Shown here piece by piece: positions 34,540 to 45,502 of a DNA stretch of 64,000 bases. The first letter of the stretch is position 1; every line of letters starts with the position of its first letter. The translations under genes and the position numbers were made by a program. The notes beneath the pieces are model-generated. The model was given only the letters and a program-made list of their open reading frames with translations, was not told the origin of the DNA and made no database searches. This stretch comes from Spirodela intermedia (lineage: Eukaryota > Streptophyta > Magnoliopsida > Alismatales > Araceae), in assembly GCA_902729315.2 (NCBI GenBank), contig LR746275.1, positions 2,202,501 through 2,266,500 on the forward strand, given 5' to 3'.

Positions 34540-37500
34540 ATGATACATGCCGACTGATTATTTAGTGGGTCTAAGTCTGCATCATTATTACCAAAAATAT
34601 TCATAAAACGGAGCATATCAGCGGAATCAGATTCTATGGTACATGGAAAAACACCCCACCAAGGATGGCAATTCTAACCCTTCTCCCAGATTTTACTGAG
34701 CAGATGAAAAGTGGGAGGCCCTATCACGATGAGAATGGCATTCAGAACAGGTTAAGATGTGAGAGATGGATCACACATCAGAATGTTCTGAGTGGGGCAA
34801 ATCCTTCAACGCGAGGCATTGGATCCGAGAGAGGGACTGTTCATATAAATCTAGCATCCATGGATTAAACTATGAATAACATGTCGCAGAAAAAGTAGAA
34901 ATCTGAGATGATATTTCGAGCGTTCAGATGTAAATTACTATCCCTAGTTCCAAAACGAGTAAGGTTCAGAGAGCCCCTATTTGGAAAGCTCTTAACCTGC
35001 CTTATCCATCATCAAAATACTCCCCGAAATGAAGATAGAACCATCAGTGAATAACAATGAGGAACAAAGAAGAGATTACCAAAAGAGCCGCAAACAGGCA
35101 GACGAACACTTGAAGAAGATTCATCGAAGTCATCCCAACGAACTGGAGAAGACCAGTTGATTCGGAATACAGTCACGTTCGTTAGGCAACTTGCAAACAT
35201 GAATGATCGACATATCTATCTATCTATCTATCTATATAAAATATCTATGTATGTCCTGTTTACATTCAACAAACTGCAGTAAATTCTGACGTTGAGCATT
35301 CGCCATCTTCGATCCTTAATTCCCAATACCTCTGGCTGATTCTTGGTGCACTCCAGAAAGCTATCAATTTCCATTCCCCTTTTTCATGGAGCCCTACTGA
35401 ACTGCTTTGGTAATAGCACAACACGACCTTTGCCCCAAAACATAACATATCCAATCCCATCCAGACATGAGAAACTCCGAATTACACATCTTTCCCGCGG
35501 GCTCATCTAAAAAGTCCTATTTAATGTATGCATGGGACTTGAAAGATTTTGGCAAGTTCTTCAAAAATCAGATTGATCAGGCACGCTGGTCGTCAATCAG
35601 GTTGATCAGGCATGCCTAACTCATCTTTAAAAAAATAAAAATCATCACATCTGTCTTCAGACTCCACCAACATAAAACATGTCAGATCTGAAAGTACAAA
35701 GTCTAGGACGAAAGCCAAAATTTCATCCTCTGGTGAGCTAACCCATACAGATCTTTTGAAATCGCAATCTGTCCCAATCACACGGATAGAGCACCTTCTA
35801 TAAATCAAAGGAAGAGAAGAGGGAGTCCCCCTTTTATGGATTAAGAGTAGCAGCTATCATCTTACATCTTCACGGGACCCCATGATTTAGTCGTCCAAGC
35901 AAGCATATACCGTTTTTACTTCAGTTAATGATGATGAAAAGTCTATACGGATATGGTATGCAAGAACCACCTCGGAACTAAGTTTTTTTCTAATCAATAA
36001 GACGAAAACCAAAAACCTTCTTCACAAAGTAAAGCATCTTAACATCATCTCAAAAACGATGCACCTTTCAAAATCAATTTCAAAACATGTTCCCATGTTT
36101 GAAATCTTGGAAAATGTCAACTTGAGATTCGCAAAAGTATCATTCTCATGTTTCAAAGGATTTTCATCTAGGACAGCCTATCCTTCAGTGAGAGACAATA
36201 AAGAGCCTACAGAAGACACTTTTTTCCTCATTTTACAAAGTATTCTTGAAAACGGGCAGGAATTGGAAACAAGCTAGAAACATGAATCATTGAACTTTTG
36301 ATGAGGTTCCCGGTCCCAATGACACTAGAGAAAATGGCTTCAAAGTAAAACGTAGACTCAATTTAATGGTATTAATTGAGTTGGCCACAGCCCAACAAGA
36401 ACATTACGATGACAAAGAGAGCAGGGAAACTAATTCGATTCCATTGCCACCGAAAAATGTAACTGACTCTCTTCAAGCCATAACCACCGATCCATAACTC
36501 TCATCACACAGAGTGAATTCATCATCATGAAATGGGCATCTGAATCCCAAATTAACATGCATCGCAGATGATTTTTCTTTTGTAACAAATAAATCGGGAC
36601 AATCATGAGAGGGATATTCAAGTCAACAGTACCAATTGTATGAGTATGATCAGAGCTCCATACACATGTCAGGTCTTGCTATGGGTTTACACTATGTCAA
36701 AATGGCCAATGCGAAAATAACGGACCAGCAGCACACGACGCACATCTTGCTTACCTTTTTATAGAAAAACGTGTTGAAGAAATGGCATTTCAAAAATTTA
36801 TTTGGCTCCCTCCTTTCTCTTTCCTTCAATAATTCAAAGTACAGATTTATGACCTGCCACAGAAATGTGGGTATAAATATAGTCCATAAATATGCAACTA
36901 GCTTTACAAAAACATCAGTAGCATAGTACTAAAGCCTATAAACATACATATGTAAGAATTAGAGTAATCACCTCATCATTCAACCAAGCGCCTTGTCTTA
37001 AGCATTGAATGACTTCTCTAGTGATCTCAATATTAGAACTCTCATGGAGGACCAGTACCTCACGCCTGCGTGATCCAGATCTGTTTAGAGAAAACCATTT
37101 TTGTAACTATCAAGTGTTCGGTCATCTTATAATGAATAGTGCACAAATTGAAGTCGTACTTATTCGTATCCTGTAAAGCGAGACTGACAGCACTCTCTTC
37201 CTCATCTGTGAGAGGAGCAAAGGGACCAGAAAGATCCTGAAAATATTTTGAAAAAACTGAGTCATGTCCTAAAATGTAAGGAAAGAGTTTATAGCAAGTG
37301 TGGTGATTCAAGGAAAAATTTGTTGCTTCTGGACACCACATGATACAGTAAATATTTTTAGCTATAATTTCAATACCAAAAGCATGGCTTCTTGAATAAT
37401 ATGAAATTTATGGTCGACCATGATTGTATCTGAAGTCGGACTTAGACTCGTGAAAAGCACCATTAAATTATTGAAAAGTATATGCATTCAACGACAGTTG

Positions 37501-39899
37501 CCTAAGCATCATAAATTTTCGCACAAAGACTAGACATGATTCGAGAAAGAAGAGCAAATATTGGCACATAATGTGTGCTCGATTTCTTGCTAGTAGAGAA
37601 GAGAAAATGAAAAAGAATTTCGGCATCTGACGACTACATAACCTCCCATTCAAGTAGATGAAATAAATACTTTTTTTCACAAACGTGGAGAGTAGCTGAA
37701 TTTGCATACTAAGTTCTGCCCCCCCAAATGTCTTCTTACAGACATTTGTGCCAATGAGAATGTGTAGGATAAAACTTCCCCCATCCCGTAGAACACAGAC
37801 TGAGAAATTATTTTTTAAGAAACTCGATAAATTTCTCATTATCCAGGATACATTTGCCTTTGTCAACTTCATTTTTTCAGAGAAGAATTTTTCAACAACT
37901 CTCTGATCAAAAAATAGAAATAAATATAAAGTCAGATACTATTAAAATAACACAACGTGTGATGTGGGCACATATGAAACTCATAAGAAAGAGTCCTGAT
38001 GGTGAGCCAAAAAAAGAATAGGCATGATTCAGATAGCGACAGAGCCACAATCCCACCCCAACGTCTATCGTTCTGTACTAATATGTTTGAATGCCAGATG
38101 TCGAGTTTGAAGCAGGTGGATAACGTTAGAAAACTGCAGCGAATCCACTACTGAAAGAAAAACATAGGAACTGAAACGAAAAATAAACAAGGTTAATTGT
38201 GACATCCCCTCGCAGGAAAAAAAAAAACACTTCCTCATCACAACATAGAGGTAAAAATAAACAATGTCAGGAGAACTAAACAAAGAGAAATAAAAGGTAA
38301 AACCTTATATACAAGGCATATATCTTGACGAGCAAAGGCAAGGATACAAGTGAGAAATAAACGTGAGCATCGGAATCTATGATGCATGAGTGCACGTTCA
38401 TCCAAGATTTCAGGTACTCTTTTTTAAAACCAATAAATTCCCAAACAATCGACATCCGGAACCAGTCCTGTGTGCATTCATGTTTTGCCAGTGAGCATTG
38501 TTTGAACGATAGATCCAAAAACTGAAACGCACTGCACCAGATATTAGAATCATTGACGTTGAATTGTTTTCCCGGTGTTTTTGAAGACCTCGTGATCTTA
38601 CAGGGACTCAACTGAGCTCTGGTAATAAGAGGACAACCTACTGTAGGAAACCTATGATAGAATTTTCTAAGGATTTGATTGAATTGAAGTTGCAAACATG
38701 TCTATTTTCGAGAAAATTAACTTCAAAAATTGCTTTCATAAGATGCACTGTTAAAAAAATCATTGGCTGATAAACATCTGCAATGCATGATCAATCATCT
38801 GTTAAACGGTATTGACATTAAGAATTCATTCCCAACACATACTTCCGAAAAAAATGAAGTGCAGCTTCATACTTTGGATCTTGATAACTACTTTCCGAAA
38901 TCACCAAAGGGATCAAATTGGATTTTCCTTAACAAAGTCAATAATATATATGCACACAGTAGAAGAAATAAATGAAAGAAAAAAGGTCACCTTCTCCTGT
39001 TTGGCATCTGGCACTTTATGGAACTCCAAGACTTTCTTCTCGGTTAATTTGACTTCAAAGTCTATGCTGCTTAGTATAGAATCTCGCTTCCTTGCGCTCT
39101 TCAGCAGATCCTTGTATATCGGAGTCCTTGTCGCCTCGACAATAACCTCTTTCAGAGGAGTGGGTTCGATCTTCAGCAACCTCGTAGCATTTTCCAACTT
39201 CCTATTCAAAATAGACAACTTTGTTGACTCAACTTTCTCGCCAAGGATTGCCAAGTCTGAGAGACCCGACAAGACTGATTGAGGCAACGCAATCTTCACT
39301 GATTTCGTTTCACTCGAGTTCCAATCCGGAGTTGCCTTAGAACGATCATCCTGTGCATTTTTCACCAGCTGCTTATACTCAACCAAATCTAACCCTTCAA
39401 GACTCTCAATCTTGAAATCACCTTCGTCGTCACCCTTAGCCGATGAGTCCACCTTCCTATGGGAACTCCACAACAGTTCCAAAAGCGGTGCGGTCCTCTT
39501 CGCGAACCACGAGGGCACGTTTCCCATCCCGGATTTCTTCTCCCTCCTGAGGAACGACTCAGGCGTGAACCTACCGCCGGAACCGATCGATGACCCGCGA
39601 TTGAAAACCCTCGCAATCCTCTGAGGACCGTGCACGGGCCGGCGAAGAGGGGCGAGAGGGGGTACTCTTTGGACCCGGGGCTGCGCCGGAGCCTCCTCCT
39701 GCAGCGCCCGCGGCCAAGAGGACGGCGGCGGCGGCGGCAACCTTTCTGGGTTCAAACGCTGGGGATCCGCGACCTTGTATTTCTTCAGGGGAGCTTCCTG
39801 GGAAGGCTCGCAGTGGAGGCGGACAGGAGAGGCGGAGGACGACAAGGGGCCACGGAGATCCACGAAACAGCGCTTGCGGTTGTCGGTTAAGGCGCCCAT
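33315..39899 (-). CDS. ESD4: ESD4-type ULP1 SUMO protease
   Basis: Nine well-supported exons (38991-39899, 37160-37236, 36972-37080, 36755-36853, 34115-34207, 33904-34023, 33665-33768, 33456-33528, 33315-33377) give 548 residues. A possible extra 17-codon exon lies at 37852-37902. The N-terminal about 330 residues are basic and poorly conserved, starting MGALTDNRKRCFVDL, as in ESD4, which sits at the nuclear envelope. The C48 peptidase domain begins FAPLTDEEE and contains GAWLNDEVINLYFELLKERE, HFFNTFFYKK, FKAVRRWTSQRKLGYGLIECD, the catalytic His in IFVPIHKEIHW (about 439), Asp in IYLDSLGGWDD (about 456), Gln in LPLQENG and Cys in WDCGMFMVKY (about 506). All triad residues are intact, so it should mature and remove SUMO. 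It ends RRRTAKEILNLRAE, the ESD4 terminus. Confidence 0.94.
34233..34613 (-). repeat. about 196-bp tandem duplication with (GA)n core, ESD4-like intron
   Basis: Copy 1 starts at 34233 and copy 2 at 34429. Both carry a CTTAAT...CAGTCAG block, then GATTCAGGGAGAA..ATGACTAG, AAATTATGTGGAGA, a (GA)n tract (34306-34339 and 34496-34536), then ATTTAGTGGGTCTAAGTCTG and ATTATTACCAAAAATATTCA. The (GA)n lengths differ between copies. It starts 26 bases upstream of exon 34115-34207. Confidence 0.9.
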
Positions 39900-41000
39900 G
39901 GGGGGTGTAGTCGGAAGATCAACTCTACAACCCTAAGTGACGGTTCCATCTACGGGGTCGGCTCCATGAAGTGCGCCGGGGAAGGTAGGGGCTCCGATTG
40001 CAGTAGCGAGATTCAGAGAGGGAACGCCGCCCGACAGAATCGTCGCCGGCGGATTGGGGCGGATGGCCGTTGGCGGGAATAGCAGACCAAAGAGGGCGGA
40101 GGGAAAATATTGAGAGAGAGAGAGAGAGAGAGAGAGAGGCGGGGGCCTTTCCTGAGTCTCAGGTAGCAGTATCCCATAGTGGGGTGCCACGAAAAATGGT
40201 GGGGCCGATTCTCTATCTAAAAGATACCTTATACCTTTTTTCATTTAAAACAAAGACAACAACGGTCTTGGGCCAATGGGCCGGCCCGTTTCTTTAGGCC
40301 CTTGGCATAATACTTCGATCAGCCTAAAGCATACCTGGAACTCTCTCTCTCTCTCTCTCTCTCTGCGTGTTAGGCCACCCGGTCACTAAATTACGTTAAC
40401 CGTACTAGCTGATGGCACATCTATCGTAGTAGGGCCCAGACGTTGAAAAAATTCCGCCCGTTGCCCACAGCATTTAGAACAAAAAAGTCAAACAGCTTTC
40501 CTTCCCATCTATTTTTTGCTAACCAAAGTCAACGGTCAATGTTCCCCGATATGACGCACGTGGTGGAGGATATCTTGTCCTGCGGTGCTTCTGCGGTCCA
40601 AATAGCTCGTCATATCTTGCCCAGAATAGCGACGACGGCCCTCCCAATGAAGAGAGAGAGAGAGAGATGGTCCGGCGGTGGCCGCATGTTCTCCCATCTC
40701 AGGGTCAACGTCATACCAGCGGTGTCGGGACTATTATCATCTTCAATGTGTTACTATTTTTGTTCGCCTGAGACGTGTTTAGTGAAATATAGAAGGAAAA
40801 TTTAGAGAGAGAAAGAGAAAGGTGGGTAATGACCCAACAACGGAGGGTGCGAACTGCGACGGAGGGGAGAGAAAGGTTCGCCGGTGATTGTGTGGTATGA
40901 TATTAACAGCAATTATACTTATTTTCATTGGTCCCTTGAGGATGAAGTTTCACGAGATTACTACTTAAACGCCATCTCTCTTCGCAGGTAGCAAGGAGAC

Positions 41001-41033
<33 letters not shown>
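39900..41033. promoter_or_regulatory. divergent promoter region, ESD4-like (-) / SCPL40-like (+)
   Basis: 1.13 kb between the start codons. Near ESD4 lie a CAACCCTAAG telo-box-like word (39929-39938) and a (GA)n tract (40111-40138). The middle has GGGCCAATGGGCCGGCCCG-type site II words (40263-40290). On the SCPL side a (GA)n tract (41004-41033) runs directly into the ATG. No additional gene. Confidence 0.45.
41004..41033. repeat. (GA)n tract abutting the SCPL40-like start codon
   Basis: The tract ends GAG and the coding sequence begins immediately with ATGATGAAG, so the ribosome start context itself is microsatellite sequence. Confidence 0.95.
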
Positions 41034-41038
<5 letters not shown>

Positions 41039-41484
41039 GAAGATTATGATGGGAGGAAAGCTACTTTCTCTCTCTTTCGTCATCTGCATGTCGTCAATTA
41101 TCGCCGCCGGTGAGAACCACCCGGCGGCGGTCGGGGCGAAGACGATGAGGAGGCAGGGGGACGGGCTCAGCCGTCGCATGCAGAGGGGCGACGCCGCCGG
41201 GCTGGTGGCGGAAGGGAAGACCGTTACGGCGGGAAGATTCGACTCCTCGAAGGTGCTGCCTCAGAAGGGCTTGAAGGAGAAGGACAAGATCACGAAGCTC
41301 CCCGGCCAGCCCGCCGCCGGCGTTGACTTCGAACAGTACAGCGGCTACGTCACCGTTGACGAGAAGGCCGGAAGGGCCCTCTTCTACTACCTCGTCGAGG
41401 CTCCGGATGCCGCCAAGAGGCCTCTCCTCGTTTGGTTCAATGGAGGTCAGTTATCCTCTCCCATTCGTGTTTCTCTCTCTAAAG

Positions 41485-41521
<37 letters not shown>

Positions 41522-42673
41522 GAGTGCGTTCAAAGAAATTGTGAAACTGGGCTTTGTATTCTTTCCTCTCCTTCTCCCAAGGAGGGGAGGAGAAAGACTG
41601 AAGCTTTCCGAAAAACAAGGCGTCGCTCAAACATTTACTTTCTCTCTCCATTATCGGGGTCAGCTAGATCGGTGCCAGAAATTTCTCGCTCAAATTCTCC
41701 CGAACTTTCCTTCACAGGACCCGGCTGCTCCTCCCTTGGCATTGGAGCCCTGGAGGAGATCGGACCCTTCCGAGTGATGAGTGACGGAAAGACGCTCTTC
41801 TCGAACCCCTTCGCGTGGAATCGCGGTACATTAATCTCTCTCTCTCTCTCTCTCTCGCTCGCTCTCGCTAAAAATGAGTGAAAACTCTGGGAGATGGGTG
41901 CATTGACTTTTTAGCCAAACTCTTGAAGCTTTCGCTGCTGCCAGGCACTAGAAGGGCTATATCCACATGCACTTAACTAGAGATTTGGAGCAGAGAGGAT
42001 GAGACTGAGGAACTCTCTCTCTCTCTCTATCTATCTATCTCTATTGGGCAGTGGCGAATGTACTGTTCTTGGAGAGCCCTGCCGGCGTTGGGTTCTCCTA
42101 CTCGAACACCACCTCCGACTACGACAGCAACGGCGACACCCAGACGGCGGAGGACGCGTACGTCTTCCTCGTGAACTGGCTGGAAAGATTCCCCGAGTAC
42201 AAGCACCGGGACCTCTTCCTCGCCGGCGAGAGCTACGCCGGCCACTTCGCCCCCCAACTCGCCCACGCCATCCTCCGCTACAACAACCAGCTCCCCCACG
42301 GCATCGTCATCAACCTCAAGGGCATCGCCGTACGGCCCCTCTCTCCATTCAACCCATTTCCATTCTCTTCCTGCGATGAAGTAGGGTTCAGAACCGGCGA
42401 ATCCTTGTGATCCAGATCGGAAACGCGGCCATCAATGACCTCACGGACAACAAGGGGATGCTGGATTTCTTCTGGACCCACGCCCTCATCTCCGACGAGA
42501 ACCACCGGGAGATCGAACAGAACTGCGACTTCAACGTCGCCGAGGGGATCAAGAACCCCAAGTGCGACGCCGCCATAGAGAAGGCCAAGTTGGTCATGAC
42601 CCAGATCGACATCTACAACATCTACGGTCCCTTATGCTACAACACCAGCCTCGTCGACCCCCCCAAGAAGTCC

Positions 42674-42710
<37 letters not shown>

Positions 42711-43553
42711 GTATCTGCAAACGAATGCACATCTATATATCTCCGTAATTATCGTCTTCTTCCCGGGACCCTAATCCATTTTCTTCTCCGGGTGCAGGTG
42801 AAGAGCTCCGACCCCTGCATAGATTACTATGTTTTCGAGTACCTGAACAATCCGGCGGTGCAGAAGGCCCTCCACGCCATCTCCGCCGGGCCAGACCATC
42901 CCTGGATGATTTGCAAGTAACCGACGTTCCGATAATTCATAGCAGGGAGTCAATCTTCCGTCCCTTCTTGGATTATTTTTCATTCCGATGGATTTATGTC
43001 GCCGTTTTCCCTCCGGCAGCGACTTCTCGTGGGAGGACACCGTCCCCAGCGTCTTGCCTGCTCTCAAGGAGCTCACGGCGAACGGCATCCAGGTCCTGGT
43101 TTACAGGTGAGAGCGATCGCTTGAGCTTGTTACTCTCCGATGGCGCGTTCGCCGGCGAGGTTGACTCCGGCGACGATGGGGTTCCGATTTGCAGCGGGGA
43201 CGTCGACGGTAGGGTTCCGGTGACCAGCTCGCGGTACTCCGTCAACGCTCTGAAGCTGCCGGTGAAGACCCCGTGGCATCCCTGGCTGGTCGCCCAACAG
43301 GTAGAAGGGAGTCTGGTTTATCCTTTGTTCCCCATCTTCTTCTCACCTGGTGCTCAATCCATGGGCTAATCCTTCTTCTTCTGTGTTGCAGGCAGCGGGG
43401 TACGTTGAGGTCTACGAGGGCAACCTGACGCTGGTTACCGTGAGAGGAGGGGGGCATCAGGTGCCCAGCTCCCAGCCTCACCGGGCGCTGGTGCTCATCA
43501 AGTACTTCCTCCAAGGGGAGCCCCTCCCTCCCTACCCACTTCTTCAATCCTAG
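41034..43553 (+). CDS. SCPL40: Serine carboxypeptidase-like protein (SCPL40-like, family S10)
   Basis: Eight exons (41034-41445, 41718-41825, 42052-42329, 42416-42676, 42798-42916, 43020-43106, 43195-43300, 43392-43553) give 510 residues. An N-terminal signal peptide is visible ([18 protein letters not shown]), so the protein enters the secretory pathway, probably to the vacuole or wall. Family motifs: [58 protein letters not shown], the nucleophile Ser in [10 protein letters not shown] (about residue 234), the Asp in [16 protein letters not shown], and His in [15 protein letters not shown] (about 479). The triad is complete, so peptidase or acyltransferase-type activity is possible; its resemblance is to the class of SCPL38-40 rather than acyltransferase clade I. 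Four of its seven introns begin with or contain CT repeats on the sense strand. Confidence 0.94.
41488..41520. repeat. (CT)n tract in SCPL intron 1
   Basis: Sense-strand CT repeat 43 bases downstream of the 5' splice site. Confidence 0.95.
42678..42708. repeat. (TC)n tract forming the SCPL intron 4 donor
   Basis: The intron starts GTCTCTCTCT: the tract begins with the T of the GT dinucleotide itself, so the 5' splice site lies inside the microsatellite. The matching phase with exon 42798 supports this junction. Confidence 0.9.
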
Positions 43554-43587
<34 letters not shown>

Positions 43588-44281
43588 TATTTCCGAAGAG
43601 CAACAGTCGTGGCATCTTGATTTCAATCTCGTTCGCACGTGTCCTGAGGGTAGACACGTGTACGCAATCTTGACACCTACGGATTGAGACATGCAATACG
43701 ATGAGGCCTCTACGCGAGCATATCCACGCGTATTTGGCTATCAAAATCCGTTCATTTATTGATTTTGTATTATATAATTACGTACGTAATAAATGAACAA
43801 CCTTGTTGCTCGGAGTTTATTAAATATAAATAAATAAAATATTGACGTCATTACGAGCAGCCAAGTTTTGGGGTGTCGAGAACTCAAAGAAGCCCATGGC
43901 AAGGGTTGACCTCAGATATTTGGTCGTATTTACTTAAGACTGCTTGTTCAAAACGGCTGGTCATGAATCTCTTGCTCGCCGCGTTGACTCACTCACGTGT
44001 TTTTTCAAAGATTTCCAACGTGAAAATCGGGCTCGTAATTGGAAAATATCCAACCGTTGACGGCTCCTTCCAGCAGGTCATCTAAAGTATTTGATTTCCA
44101 ACGGTTTGACCGAATACTCATTTCCCTGTTTAGATATTTGATTGCCTGATGCCCCCTCTAGAATAGTATAATTACAGATATACTCCAATCAGACCAAGTA
44201 TTTATGACAAATAAAGCCCTACTGGTGGCGATTCTACTAATTAAATTGATACAGAAAATACAGCTGACGTAAAAATATTAA

Positions 44282-44330
<49 letters not shown>

Positions 44331-45502
44331 TGCCTGCGGCGGCGGTGACTACCTACATACAGTTGGACGGGGCCTGTTGACATGGACAACGAACCCATAC
44401 AGTATTTATGAATGGGGCCAGATTGGGGGGAAGTCAACGATGTGACGTCATCTAAAGGGAAGGCCCATCCGACGAACCTGGAGGAGTATTCGCGAAATTG
44501 TTGGCGCACTCCAGGCCGAATCCTCCGAGCAGCTATTCGAAGAAGGTGGGCCCCAGTAATGCGGTTTCGGTCTCATTCCGGAATTTACTATTCTCAAGAA
44601 TATTTATAAAAAATGTTTTTAAGCTCACTTTATTAATGAAATTGTAAATATACACTGACTCCGCAACTAGCCTACTCCGGTAAACTTACTATATAGTCGA
44701 GTGATCCACGAAATAGATCAAACACGTTGATTTAATTTACTCATAGCATAGAAGTTATTATTTATATATTTATTATTATTAAATAAAATAATGGGCCGAT
44801 AAAATTGTACAAAAATATCGTGGTGAATAGTGGGACCAAACTACAAAATGACATGAGTGTAGAGATAGAGAGAGATAGAGGGGGGATGGGGAGAGAGAGA
44901 GGGGGTGATAATTAGCTGAAAATTCCAATATCCCTCTAATTCAATAGTATATAAATCAAATATTTTGTGGAGGCAGTGTAGAAGAGAGATACCCCAGAGT
45001 TTAGGGGGTTGTTCAAGAAATCAAACGCGATATTATCTGAATATTAAACATTCAGTCGTGGGGTGCCGTCCAGGCCCGTCTTGTCCTCATCCATCGTTGA
45101 CCTCGCGATCCCTGCCTGGGGCCGCAGCGATTCTACCGGACCATGGATGTGGGCGCCGCGTTTTTGGTGGGCCCCACGAATTCGCCTCGAGGTTTCATCT
45201 ATCGGTTGTCGTCCCCGTCACGGATAAGTTTGCTTTCGGACATGACACAGAGAAAAGGTCAAACGGGGTGAGAGAGAGAGAGAGGAGTCCATAAATGCTT
45301 CCACGGGTGCTTCTCCGGCTCATTGCACCTCTTTTCTCTCCCTTTCTCTCTCTAGATCAGCATTTCCACGGATTCTGGGGCGCTACTGGATTCCTTACGG
45401 TGGGTGGAGGAGGAATCTCCGGCATATCTGGGGCCTTTCGGTTGAATCGGAGGAGGGATCCATCTATTTCGGCGAATTGACGAGGATCCTGGAGAGGCAG
45501 AG
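43554..45502. other. SCPL 3' UTR, spacer, BAH1/NLA-like promoter and leader
   Basis: Begins with a (CT)n tract (43556-43584) directly after the SCPL stop. The middle is AT-rich with a (GA)n tract at 44285-44327. The final 350 bases are GC-richer. A 61-codon open frame (45295-45480) lies just upstream of the next gene's start; it may or may not be transcribed. No gene recognised in about 1.9 kb. Confidence 0.55.
44285..44327. repeat. (GA)n microsatellite
   Basis: Pure GA tract in intergenic AT-rich DNA. Confidence 0.95.

Noticed and set aside
45295-45480. 61-codon upstream open frame before NLA-like gene
   Set aside because: A TATA-like word lies at its start, so it may not be transcribed in full; kept out as a feature until the transcription start is known.
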